Shown piece after piece: positions 26,697 to 35,457 of a stretch of DNA of 64,000 nucleotides; positions within the stretch are counted from its first letter, which is position 1, and each line of letters starts with the position of its first letter. Origin of the DNA: an uncultured Prevotella sp. (lineage in GTDB: Bacteria > Bacteroidota > Bacteroidia > Bacteroidales > Bacteroidaceae); NCBI GenBank assembly GCA_934202525.1, contig CAKPYB010000009.1:1-64000 (forward strand), read 5' to 3'. A program made the position numbers and the translations under genes. The notes beneath the pieces were generated by a model. The model had not been told where the DNA came from. It saw only the letters and a list, made by a program, of their open reading frames with translations, and made no database searches.

Positions 26697-26807
26697 CCTA
26701 CTGTTCTCACTGGAATAGCCTCCTGTTCTCACAGAAACAGCCTTCGTTAGTCACTGAAATAGTATCCGTTAGTCTCTGAAATAATATTCGTTGGCTATTG
26801 AAGTAAG
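26697..26807. repeat. Degenerate 22-bp tandem repeat (5 units)
   Basis: Successive units such as CCTCCTGTTCTCACAGAAACAG and CCTTCGTTAGTCACTGAAATAG share the pattern C-T-x-x-x-GTT-x-x-x-C-x-x-x-GAAATAG with drift. The 425-bp gap 26565-26989 otherwise contains only the promoter of the next gene. No ORF spans it convincingly. Confidence 0.7.
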
Positions 26808-26932
26808 CCTCCCTCCAACTTCAAGTAAGCCCCACTCTATACTATCTTACGTACAAGAGAATACGCAAAACCCGCCAGTCGTTGCTATAGAATGTTATTT
26901 CTCTATCCCTAATGCAAAAAACAGCCTAAAAA

Positions 26933-26964
26933 TTTGGAAGTTACAAAATTTCAGCGTATCTTTG
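26933..26964 (+). promoter_or_regulatory. Consensus promoter for the small gene/zeta-like pair
   Basis: TTTG (26933-26936), 20-bp spacer, TATCTTTG (26957-26964), then a leader of about 20 nt to ATG 26990. Confidence 0.75.
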
Positions 26965-26989
26965 CAAAAGGTTTAAAAAGATTAGAATT

Positions 26990-27181
26990 ATGATTTCAGA
27001 AAAAGAACTAAATAGCTATCGGCTGACAAGCATGGAAGAGCCAACAGATGAAATGCTGGCTCAGATTATGCATGAGGCAGCCGAAATATACAACAGAGAA
27101 AACGAAGAAGCTTACAGAAGTTATTTTGCCAATATGCAAAAACAGGCTAAAGAACAACGACAAAAATTCAATTTGAATTAA
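26990..27181 (+). CDS. Small acidic-helical protein, candidate antitoxin
   Basis: 63 residues, strongly charged and helical (EELNSYRLTSMEEPTDEML..., ending Lys/Arg/Gln-rich). No DNA-binding fold is recognised. Its stop codon overlaps the start of the zeta-like kinase gene (TAATG), which implies translational coupling. Size, position and coupling fit an antitoxin or accessory partner. No homology to epsilon antitoxins is apparent, so the role is inference. Confidence 0.65.
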   Translation: MISEKELNSYRLTSMEEPTDEMLAQIMHEAAEIYNRENEEAYRSYFANMQKQAKEQRQKFNLN

Positions 27182-27789
27182 TGGAGACAAAAATACACAA
27201 ACCCGTTTTAATTGTCATTGCAGGACCTAATGGTTCTGGGAAGACAACAATAACCAGTCGTGTATTACACCACGAATGGCTAGAAGATTCTATTTATATC
27301 AACCCAGACAATATTGCACAAAATATGTTTGGCGATTGGAACAATCAAGATGCAGTATTAAAAGCAGCCCAATACTGCCAGGCTCAAAGAGAAGAATGCC
27401 TCAACAATAAACATAGTATGATTTTCGAAACAGTAATGTCCACTGCCGAGAAAATTGACTTTATCAAAAGAGCTAAAGAAGCAGGATTTTTTATTCGTCT
27501 CTTTTTTGTAGGAACTTCCTCGCCAACAATAAATGCTTCAAGAATTGCTACTAGAGTAATGAAAGGTGGACACGATGTACCGATTACAAAGATTATTTCA
27601 AGATATGCCAAATCCATCATCAATTGCGAAATAGCATCCCAATACGCCGACCGTACATACGTATATGACAACTCAATTGACGGTGTAGAAGCTCAACTTC
27701 TTTTCAGAATGACAGAAGGTAAAATATTTAAGGAATACGTGAAGGAGATTCCGGAATGGGCTATAGGCATTGCCAACAAAGAAGAATAG
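27181..27789 (+). CDS. Zeta-toxin-like P-loop kinase
   Basis: 202 residues. Walker A GPNGSGKT at residues 15-22, a conserved zeta-type segment SIYINPDNIAQ after it, FETVMST (switch-like) near 82-88, and an arginine-rich helix RIATRVMKGGHDVP resembling the lid. This matches the zeta toxin family (kinases that phosphorylate UDP-amino sugars in the studied examples) and the short AAA proteins annotated this way in Bacteroidota. The gene is AT-rich by eye compared with its neighbours. It could be a toxin or a metabolic kinase. Confidence 0.78.
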   Translation: METKIHKPVLIVIAGPNGSGKTTITSRVLHHEWLEDSIYINPDNIAQNMFGDWNNQDAVLKAAQYCQAQREECLNNKHSMIFETVMSTAEKIDFIKRAKEAGFFIRLFFVGTSSPTINASRIATRVMKGGHDVPITKIISRYAKSIINCEIASQYADRTYVYDNSIDGVEAQLLFRMTEGKIFKEYVKEIPEWAIGIANKEE

Positions 27790-27793
27790 ACTA

Positions 27794-27900
27794 GAAAGGT
27801 TTCTCGCTCAAATCATCCTGCGTAAAGTTGAGATTTTCATATCTAATTTTATGTTTCTAAATACATGATAAACCGAATACCGTTCTGTTTCGGAAATCTT
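27794..27900 (-). pseudogene. Decayed duplicate of the head-GIN gene 5' end
   Basis: Positions 27794-27835 are identical over about 42 bp to 26415-26456, within the head-GIN coding sequence. After a deletion of roughly 100 bp, 27836-27900 matches the start-codon and upstream region at 26560-26625 (CTAATTTTATGTTTCTAAATACAT and the TTTCGGAAATCT motif). The junction puts the ATG out of frame, so nothing is encoded. Together with the intact gene it brackets the zeta-like gene pair. Confidence 0.75.
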
Positions 27901-28249
27901 TGTTTTCCTGGTTTACTGAACGACCGTAGAGAGTGACAACTTCTTTAACTTCTCTTAATTTTCCCACATACGAAAGTTCAATCTAATATGCGAAACTTCA
28001 AGTTTCCTGCGTTAATATTTGTTTAAAAATCAGTCCTTTTTCGGTACCGTTAACTTCTTTTATCTGATAATTGTTTAACACAACATAAGACGGGATATCC
28101 TACCCCACTCGCTTTTCAAAGATTTCAGCGGTAAGAAAAGAGAAAAAATGTGACCCTAAAAAAATAGCACCCCTTTCGGAACCAAAAACAAACGCTTAAA
28201 ATATGTAAAAACAGGCAGAATTCTTAAAATATGTTTATAAAAAGCGAAA

Positions 28250-28465
28250 AACACCCTTCACCACCCTTCACCCGTAACTATTTGACACATAAAACCTTAA
28301 ATAAAAAGGTGAAGGGTGAAGGTTTGAAAACTCTTTTTTTATATATACGCGCGGCAAGGGAAAAAATCCGTTTTTTCATTTTTCTGATTATCTGGTTTTT
28401 CCAAAAATCCTAAAAAAAAGAATATAATATAAGATTTAAAATATACCCTTCACCCTTCACCTCGT
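28250..28465. repeat. Inverted repeat with CACCCTTCACC arms
   Basis: CACCCTTCACCACCCTTCACCC (28252-28273) is mirrored by GGTGAAGGGTGAAGG (28309-28323), and a third copy, CCCTTCACCCTTCACC, follows at 28446-28461. Between are T-runs and TATATATACGCGCG. No gene is convincing in this 1.1-kb gap (27790-28897); it holds this element, the decayed duplicate, a tandem repeat and a promoter. Confidence 0.65.
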
Positions 28466-28516
28466 CACCACAACACATATCCATCATCGTATTCCCAACA
28501 TTTGTTTTCCTGGTTT

Positions 28517-28600
28517 ATTCTTCGGAGATATTCTGCTATCTTTCGGAGATATTTTCGTATTCTTCGGAGATATTCTGCTATCTTTCGGAGTAATTTTCGG
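28517..28600. repeat. 42-bp tandem duplication with TTCGGAGATATT sub-repeats
   Basis: Two nearly identical 42-bp units (28517-28558 and 28559-28600), each containing two TTTCGGAGATATT-like sub-units, so the basic period is about 21 bp. The only ORF across it (28502-28699) is repeat-driven and not credible. Confidence 0.75.
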
Positions 28601-28751
28601 GTTAATGAGTTCAGAAATAGTTATCGTTTGACAAGCGGAAGAGCCAAGCCGTTATCGCCCACATCAAACCAACCTAATGAGTATCAGAACAAAAAATAGC
28701 GAATTAAGTTTATTTAACCCTAAAAAACAACTATTTATGGAATAATTTCAT

Positions 28752-28759
28752 TAAATTTG
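28752..28759 (+). promoter_or_regulatory. -7 box (TAAATTTG) for the first large lipoprotein gene
   Basis: TAnnTTTG match about 140 bp upstream of ATG 28898, leaving an unusually long leader. The -33 element is not clear. Confidence 0.5.
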
Positions 28760-28897
28760 CAGCGTCTAAGAGCCACTTGTAAGAGTATGCGAGACAATGA
28801 TGATCGAACTACCCCAAAAACATCGAGCTTAAGGACAAGGATATAAGTAAATGGTATAAAGCAAAAACTAGAAAGTACAATTTAAACTAAAATAGAT

Positions 28898-31315
28898 ATG
28901 AAAGTATTCAATTCTAAGCTTGCTGCCATCGGTTTGGCGGCATTCGTATTCGCATCATGCAGTGACAGCAAAAGTGATCCTACAGACACATCTGGTGGCA
29001 TCATCCCTAAAGATCTCACTTCAGTAACTCTTACATCTCAGGATGTAGACAACAGCCGTGTTGTAAACTACAAGAACAGCACCGCTAATGCCAGAAAGTT
29101 CTTCTTGACAAGAGCTGGAGAGACTAATTTCATTACAGGTATGCCTGAAAATATGCCTGTAGAGCCAGAAAATGCTCTGAATGTTAATGGCGTACGTGAC
29201 CTTATTGGTAAAGGCCAAGCATTCGCTATCAGTGGGCAAAAGACTATTGATTTCTCGGGTAAAACCATCCAAAATGCAACCATTTTCATTCATAGTGGTA
29301 GCACTATGAAATATAATGCAACCGCAGGTGGCAATACATTTGTTTTGGAAGGTAGTGCAAAATTGGAATACACAGGCAACGGCGTAATGGTTGCTGATAA
29401 CGATATTGTTTACGTTAAAAAAGCAATAGGTACATTGGCTGCTACAGGTGACATGGTAATCAATGGAACTTTGTATGCCGACCTCAGAAGTACATCCGAG
29501 GCTGGAAAAGAATTGATTAGCGGTCTTGGTGCTATCAAAGAGCAGACAAAAGCAGAAAAGGAAGAATCAATCACTCCTACACAGAATATCACATTCGGTC
29601 CAGGTGCCAAGGCATACATCAACGGTTCTATTCGTGCTATCAACCTCAAGGTAGAAAATGGCGCATATGTATACGCTAAGGCAAACCTCTTCAACAATGA
29701 CAATAATGGTAACGCCACCATCAATGGTAACCTTTGGATTAGAGGCTTTATCAAGACACGTACATTGGACGTAAATGGTTACTTGAAGGCTGAAGAAGCC
29801 ATCAAGGCTACCAATGCATTCAATGTTAACAATGGTGCCAACGTAGAAGCAACCTACATTAACGTTACAAACAATACAAAGGACGGAGATAAAGTAATCA
29901 GAAAGGGAGAAGCTACATTGTCTCTCAGTGGTACTGGTAAGATTACTATTGGCAACAAGAATGTAATTACAGCCAACAATCTGGTTACAGACAACAAGTC
30001 TAAAGGTCAGATTACATTGGAGGGAAATGATGCTGTAGCAGTAATCAAGGCACATAAGTTTACCAACAATGGTGACAGCAAGATTGTCGCTTTGGCAACA
30101 CCAGGCACAAACTCTACATTCTTGCTCCAGTTCCAGGAGAATCACAGTGCTTCAAACGAATATAACACTTTCGAGGATCTTGATATCGCAGCTAATTACG
30201 CAGACTATGACAAGGTAGCTGACAAAGATACTCCTAACGTTACACTCATTGATCAGAAGCACAAGAAATATGGTTACCAGTGGTCTGGCGACCCTGCAAC
30301 CATCGCAAGCCAGGCTAAACTTGACTTGATTGCATCTGAGGAATCAGCAGGTGGTCAGTCTGCTACATGTATCCAATCTGCCAACAACAAGCTCTATGTT
30401 TCATATCACACATACGGCGACAAGAAATTTGGTGGCAACATTGAGGTTCTTTCTATGACTGGCAACCAATTGCACGTAGATGCAAACAAGGCAGCAGCAA
30501 ACTACGACTACAACCATCTTATCGTGGACGACAATAGTCTTTACCTGGCAGGTAGCGGCACAGGAGATGCAAGTGCTTTCTTAGGCAAGGTAGCCCTCAA
30601 TGGTGGTAACCTTGGCGACAACGTAGATATTTACGCAATCGACAAAAAGACCAAGATGGACGCTAACAGTGTAGCTACATTCGATGGCAATCACATTGTA
30701 GCAACAACCAAAGGTCTCACCTCATTCGACGAAGAATTCAGTCATTGGAACAAGACTGGAGACGAAGGAAAGTCTGTTGTTGTAGCTAACGGCAAGCTCT
30801 ACACCTTGGATGTAAAGGGTAATGTCAATGTTTACGAAAACAAGAATCTGGAGACCCCTATCTTATCAGTTAATGTAGGCGAAGTAACCCCAACAAACAA
30901 CAAGGCAGTTCTGGCAGTTGATGAATCTAATGGAACTATCTATGTATGTAAGGGCGAAAATGGTGTCGCTAAGATTTCGTCTACAGGTGAGAAAAATGAG
31001 AACTTCTTCACATGTCCTACTTTCACAAAACCTAAGAAGACCGAATTGGCTGGAAAGGTAAAGGGTCGTGCTAATGGTATTGCAATTGGCGGAGAATACA
31101 TTTATGTAGCATGTGGCGGATATGGTCTCGTCGTACTCGACAAGGAAGGTCATGTTGTCTGCCATCGTAAAGCAAATGCTTACAATGACAAGGATAATTC
31201 GGGTTCAGCTAACTATGTTACTGTCGGTATCGTAAATGGTGAAGAGTATGCCTTCGTTGCATACGGTCAGAACCGTGTACAGGTATTCAAGGTTACAAAG
31301 ACAGCGACAAAGTAA
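28898..31315 (+). CDS. Large surface-type lipoprotein: beta-helix-like half plus propeller-like half
   Basis: 805 residues. The lipobox FASC has lipid Cys about residue 21 followed by acidic SDSKSD, compatible with Bacteroidota surface-lipoprotein export. Residues about 110-420 are rich in short strands with GN/NG turns (NATIFIHSGSTMKYNATAGGN, INGTLYADL), like a right-handed beta-helix. The C-terminal 350 residues contain repeated propeller-type blades: LYVSYHTYGD..., YVCKGENGVAKI, YIYVACGGYGLVVLDKEG, YAFVAYGQNRVQVFKV. It is a paralogue of the next gene. Possibly binds or remodels the polysaccharide made by the cluster downstream; this is inference. Confidence 0.75.
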   Translation: MKVFNSKLAAIGLAAFVFASCSDSKSDPTDTSGGIIPKDLTSVTLTSQDVDNSRVVNYKNSTANARKFFLTRAGETNFITGMPENMPVEPENALNVNGVRDLIGKGQAFAISGQKTIDFSGKTIQNATIFIHSGSTMKYNATAGGNTFVLEGSAKLEYTGNGVMVADNDIVYVKKAIGTLAATGDMVINGTLYADLRSTSEAGKELISGLGAIKEQTKAEKEESITPTQNITFGPGAKAYINGSIRAINLKVENGAYVYAKANLFNNDNNGNATINGNLWIRGFIKTRTLDVNGYLKAEEAIKATNAFNVNNGANVEATYINVTNNTKDGDKVIRKGEATLSLSGTGKITIGNKNVITANNLVTDNKSKGQITLEGNDAVAVIKAHKFTNNGDSKIVALATPGTNSTFLLQFQENHSASNEYNTFEDLDIAANYADYDKVADKDTPNVTLIDQKHKKYGYQWSGDPATIASQAKLDLIASEESAGGQSATCIQSANNKLYVSYHTYGDKKFGGNIEVLSMTGNQLHVDANKAAANYDYNHLIVDDNSLYLAGSGTGDASAFLGKVALNGGNLGDNVDIYAIDKKTKMDANSVATFDGNHIVATTKGLTSFDEEFSHWNKTGDEGKSVVVANGKLYTLDVKGNVNVYENKNLETPILSVNVGEVTPTNNKAVLAVDESNGTIYVCKGENGVAKISSTGEKNENFFTCPTFTKPKKTELAGKVKGRANGIAIGGEYIYVACGGYGLVVLDKEGHVVCHRKANAYNDKDNSGSANYVTVGIVNGEEYAFVAYGQNRVQVFKVTKTATK

Positions 31316-31344
31316 TCAGAAAATACAATCATATAAATACTTGT

Positions 31345-31377
31345 TCTCCCCCACTCTCATGCTAGAGTGAGGGAGGA
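31345..31377 (+). terminator. Hairpin between the two large lipoprotein genes
   Basis: TCTCCCCCACTCT pairs with AGAGTGAGGGAGGA around CATGCT. No proper T-run follows, so it may process or partly terminate the transcript. Confidence 0.5.
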
Positions 31378-31464
31378 CAAACCTTATACAGGCTAAATTA
31401 ACTAGCTAAAAAATAAGGAAGACGTTAAGAAATGATGATTATTAACGATAAATAAAAGAATAAC

Positions 31465-33930
31465 ATGAAGGCAATTAATTTCAAACTTGCAACATTCACT
31501 TTCGCTGCAATGCTCCTCGCATCTTGTAGCGATAGCAATAGTGATGGAGGCACAGATATAGGAAAGTCAACAACTGTAGTTGGCTCAGCTGTCGAAGCAC
31601 AGTATGCTAATGATTTGGCTGGAAGAGTTATAAATTATAAAACAATACCAACAGTAAGTTCAACAAGCTCTGCTGCTAGAACAAGAGCGATAAACTTTGC
31701 TCGCACATCAAGAGCTGGAGGTGTAAAACATCCAGAAGGGTCAATTGACTTGACTACCCTTACAACAAATCAGCTAGAAGCAGGGAAGAATTACTATGTT
31801 CCAGCAGGAAAAACAGTGACTGAAGGATTCAATTTGAATAATGGAGCAACAATCTATGTCGAAGGTAATTTTACATATAATTGCTGGTCAAAGGGAACTA
31901 TTAACGTTTGTGAAGGTGGAACATTAACCGCTCACGATGGTTCAGAACCATTTGGAGAGTCAGCTGTTTCATGGTGGGATGGTAATATTATATTTGCAGA
32001 AAACCAAAACACTTGCACAATTAAGAATACCTTCTATGTTGCAAAGGATTTAAACATAGCAAACAAAACACTTGATTTAGAAGGAGACGGATCACAACTA
32101 TATATAGGTGGAAATTTAACAGTTGATGATTTAAAATTCAGCAGCAATGTTTCTATGGCTTGTATGGGTGATGTTAAAATCACAAAAAAGTTTTATTTGA
32201 CCAACACATCATCAGCTACAATAAACGGCTCATTAAATTGTGCTGATTTTGAAATGAATGGTGGAACAAAACTTACATTGGGATGCGCCTTAAAAACACC
32301 TGGTAATGTTTATATTACAAATGGTGCAACTATACAGTTACAATATTTGAAAGCAGCAAATTACTATCAAGATTCTCAATCTAAGATGATTTTAAAAGAT
32401 CAATCAATGGTTGATGTTACAGATGTCTACTCAAACCTTAACAATGGGTTGGGGTGCACAGATTTAGCAGACAAAGATGGTGTTGCAGTTATCAAATGTA
32501 AAAGATTGGTTTACAATGCCCCAGGCAAACAAGGAGATTGGAACAAGCCTAAATTAACAATAGATTGTTCTATATTTAGTACCAGTGGTGATAATGCACA
32601 CATCATAGTAGAAGCTACAGATGGAGTATTTAGCAATGGGAAGATGGGCGAAGACGTTAGAAATCAAAATACGACAATAGTATGGGGAAACGATGCTAAC
32701 GTACATTTCTACACAGACGAAGATGCCCAGAACTTTAGCATAAAGAAGAGTGAGTGCAACCCTAATGGACACAATGACAAAGACAATTCGGGTACAAATG
32801 ACAAACCATCTTTGGACTTGATTACAACAATTGATTACGACAACCACGAGCATGAAATTTCTGCTACAGGTATTATGGCTCACAACGGTCGCATGTACAT
32901 GTCTTATCATACACGCGACGCTAAGCACGGAGGTTGCGTTGAGGTGTTCACTCCAGTAACAAACAACAAGGTAACACTCGAACAATATCTGTATGACGCT
33001 GCAGAAGACCTTGATTTCAACCACTTGTTGGCTGTAAAGAAGAAGGATTCTAACGAGCGCATGGTTTACTTACCAGGAAGTTCTAACAAGAAGGGAGCTA
33101 TGCTTGCATACATTCCTATTTTGGATAACCACTTGCTCGCAACAGAGTCAAAGGAAATCACAACCGTTGATGAAAATGGAGAAAAAAAGGTTATTTACCA
33201 ACAGCCATTGAATTTCGTACAGATGAATCCTGCTACGGAACAGTATCACAAGGCTGGCTACGACGAGAATTGTGTAGTCTACAACGATGAGACTAACCAT
33301 TTGATTGTTATGACAACAAAGGGTTACTTGGTTTACGATGCAGACACATACAATGAGCTCGAAAAAATTGAAAAGCCAGGTAAGGCAAAGCATGTAGCTA
33401 TAGGCAATGGTAAGATTGTAACTCTCTATCTTGACAGGGAAGCAGCCTCAGAAGAAGAAGCAATCCCTGCTACAGTAGAGGTATTCGAACAGAAAGACGA
33501 GGACTTAACGAACCCATTGCATAGTTTCACTGTTAACACTATTGAGCCAAACAATGGTAAAAACGTAGTTGCCGTTAAGGACAACCAAATCTACGTATGC
33601 CGTGGCGCAGCTGGTCTTTATGTTTACGACATGGAAGGTAATGAGCAGTGGCACTATCAGATGCCTAACCCAATCAACCAAGAGGGTAACTACAAGGCAT
33701 TGGCTAACGGCTGCTATGTTGGTGATAAATATGTATATATCGCATACGGCTCATACGGCCTCGTTGTTTTGGACAAGACAACCCACAAAGTTGTAGCACG
33801 CCGTGCTGTAGTCAAGTCTGCAAACTATGTTGTTGAACATAAAGGCTATATCTACGTGGCATACGGAAAGAATCGCTTACAGGTATTCCAGTTGAAAAAT
33901 GCAGACCCTGAAACATCTTACGAGAAATAA
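31465..33930 (+). CDS. Large surface-type lipoprotein, paralogue of the preceding gene
   Basis: 821 residues. Lipobox LLASC (lipid Cys about 21) followed by SDSNSDGG. The N-terminal half is a beta-helix-like array (GYNLNNGATIYVEGNF-type strands, LYIGGNLTVDDLKF, INGSLNCADFEM). The C-terminal half has propeller blades homologous to the first paralogue (MYMSYHTRDAKHGGCVEVF, IYVCRGAAGLYVYDMEG, YVYIAYGSYGLVVLDK, YIYVAYGKNRLQVFQL). By eye, about 31.56-32.75 kb is distinctly richer in A/T and in TTA/AAA codons than the 3' half, which suggests the first module was exchanged. It ends at a hairpin just before the TolC-like gene. Confidence 0.75.
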   Translation: MKAINFKLATFTFAAMLLASCSDSNSDGGTDIGKSTTVVGSAVEAQYANDLAGRVINYKTIPTVSSTSSAARTRAINFARTSRAGGVKHPEGSIDLTTLTTNQLEAGKNYYVPAGKTVTEGFNLNNGATIYVEGNFTYNCWSKGTINVCEGGTLTAHDGSEPFGESAVSWWDGNIIFAENQNTCTIKNTFYVAKDLNIANKTLDLEGDGSQLYIGGNLTVDDLKFSSNVSMACMGDVKITKKFYLTNTSSATINGSLNCADFEMNGGTKLTLGCALKTPGNVYITNGATIQLQYLKAANYYQDSQSKMILKDQSMVDVTDVYSNLNNGLGCTDLADKDGVAVIKCKRLVYNAPGKQGDWNKPKLTIDCSIFSTSGDNAHIIVEATDGVFSNGKMGEDVRNQNTTIVWGNDANVHFYTDEDAQNFSIKKSECNPNGHNDKDNSGTNDKPSLDLITTIDYDNHEHEISATGIMAHNGRMYMSYHTRDAKHGGCVEVFTPVTNNKVTLEQYLYDAAEDLDFNHLLAVKKKDSNERMVYLPGSSNKKGAMLAYIPILDNHLLATESKEITTVDENGEKKVIYQQPLNFVQMNPATEQYHKAGYDENCVVYNDETNHLIVMTTKGYLVYDADTYNELEKIEKPGKAKHVAIGNGKIVTLYLDREAASEEEAIPATVEVFEQKDEDLTNPLHSFTVNTIEPNNGKNVVAVKDNQIYVCRGAAGLYVYDMEGNEQWHYQMPNPINQEGNYKALANGCYVGDKYVYIAYGSYGLVVLDKTTHKVVARRAVVKSANYVVEHKGYIYVAYGKNRLQVFQLKNADPETSYEK

Positions 33931-33978
33931 GATTTGATATTGCTCAAAAAAGCAATAAGACATATAAACTAAGAACAT

Positions 33979-34016
33979 AAAGAATGCAGCTGCATTAGCC
34001 TGCTGCTGCATTCTTT
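33979..34016 (+). terminator. Hairpin before the exopolysaccharide cluster
   Basis: A 12-bp stem AAAGAATGCAGC / GCTGCATTCTTT with a 14-nt loop, then GTGTTTAAAC. It ends only 20 bp before the TolC-like start codon, leaving no room for a normal promoter after it. It may be a leaky terminator or an attenuator. Confidence 0.65.
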
Positions 34017-34035
34017 GTGTTTAAACAAAAATAGA

Positions 34036-35439
34036 ATGAAGCGAAAAATATTACTATACTCAACTACAGCTCTGCTACTTCTCATGGCAGCACAAAGCGC
34101 TATGGCTCAGACGAAAGGCAAAAAGCCGAATAGTTTCAGCCCTAAGATGCTCGTATATGAGAACCTGAAGAACAATAATGTACTGAGACACTTCAAACAG
34201 CGCTTCGCACAACTCGACACTCTCATCAAAAACCCTATATGGGTGAAAGCTCCAGTCATAGAACTGGGACTCAATAATCAGCATCACGCTGATATCAACA
34301 AGACCGACTCTCTGTTCTGGTCGAAAACTGCACATGAGCACCTAGCGCTCAACAGACACAACGGTCTGGAAGTGACCGGACAGGTTTATGCCCGACCTGA
34401 CGCGTACTTCGATTCTGATGAAGACGACGCAAAAGAGGTATCAAAATATAAGATGAAGGTTCAAGCCGAACTGGGTTGGAACATCATCAACTCGAAGTTC
34501 TACCAAGGCAAGGAGAAAAGAACTAAAATTGCTCTTGCCAATGAACTCGACCGCTTGCAAATAAAAAAGCGCCAAACTGCAGACATCTATGAAAAGGCAG
34601 CCGATGAGCTGACCGAACAATATAATTTCTATATCGGTACTGTCATAGCACACAGACTGGACAACCTCGACATCATGAACGAAGCGTACCAGTTTATGCT
34701 GGAAAAAGACCGAATCAGCAACGACAAGATGCTGAAAGTGATGAACGATAAGTTGGAGGCTGAATATGACATCTCCGTGCTCTGCACAGACAGAGATATC
34801 AGCAACAAGCCTATCTACCGCATCAAACCAACCAAGATTGTGGTAGACACAACAGCCCTCTGGAACCATCTGAACCAGGAAAGTCTGGATGCACGCATCA
34901 TGATGGTGAAAGAACAGATTGCTGACAACGACAGCAAACTGACCAACTATTTAAGCACTACCCGACTCACACCATTCGCAAGATGGTCGAGCTACTGGCA
35001 GAGCAACAACAAGATATCGAACAATGCCGACGTGGGCGTAAGATTCACCATTCCTATCTGGAACGAAACGCCACGCAAACGACAGGCACTGGAGACCCAG
35101 AAGGAAATCATACGCAGCAGCCGCGGTACCGATGTGAAGGAAATCAAGCAGTCGGTAGGCATCCTGCTCAAGAAGATAGACAACCTGAACAAGGCGATAG
35201 CCACCGAGGCTTTCCATATAGACCAGACCGGCAAATATATCGAAATGCGGCGGTTTGCCTACCAGAACCAGAAACAGGGATACAACTATCTGATGCGTAT
35301 GGACGAATATACGGGACTCCTGGAAAGTATGGAGCGTATGTACAAACTGATGCAGAACCGCGCACTCGCTATCATCAATATCGAGAAAGCCGTGAGCATC
35401 TATGACAACAACAACATCTTCAAAGAAATAGAACTTTGA
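34036..35439 (+). CDS. TolC-like outer-membrane channel protein
   Basis: About 467 residues from ATG 34036; the ATG at 34015 lies inside the hairpin and gives a poor signal, whereas MKRKILLYSTTALLLLMAAQSAMAQ is a good signal peptide. Two long helical segments (about 130-225 and 280-440) alternate with strand pairs such as LGWNIINSKFYQG and VGVRFTIPIWN, the duplicated TolC/OEP pattern, though divergent. It would form the outer-membrane exit duct of a tripartite system with the HlyD-like protein 18 bp downstream. In a glycosyltransferase cluster the cargo is probably polysaccharide. Confidence 0.78.
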   Translation: MKRKILLYSTTALLLLMAAQSAMAQTKGKKPNSFSPKMLVYENLKNNNVLRHFKQRFAQLDTLIKNPIWVKAPVIELGLNNQHHADINKTDSLFWSKTAHEHLALNRHNGLEVTGQVYARPDAYFDSDEDDAKEVSKYKMKVQAELGWNIINSKFYQGKEKRTKIALANELDRLQIKKRQTADIYEKAADELTEQYNFYIGTVIAHRLDNLDIMNEAYQFMLEKDRISNDKMLKVMNDKLEAEYDISVLCTDRDISNKPIYRIKPTKIVVDTTALWNHLNQESLDARIMMVKEQIADNDSKLTNYLSTTRLTPFARWSSYWQSNNKISNNADVGVRFTIPIWNETPRKRQALETQKEIIRSSRGTDVKEIKQSVGILLKKIDNLNKAIATEAFHIDQTGKYIEMRRFAYQNQKQGYNYLMRMDEYTGLLESMERMYKLMQNRALAIINIEKAVSIYDNNNIFKEIEL

Positions 35440-35457
35440 ATGTAAGGAAACCAGAAT

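Noticed and set aside
28231..28699. Small ORFs of 60-65 codons in the 28.2-28.7 kb gap
   Set aside because: They run through inverted and tandem repeats, lack a promoter, and encode repeat-driven peptides.
28898..33930. Phase-variable invertible promoter ahead of the exopolysaccharide genes
   Set aside because: Inverted repeats exist at 28.25-28.47 kb, but they do not bracket a promoter in the usual arrangement and no invertase gene is near.
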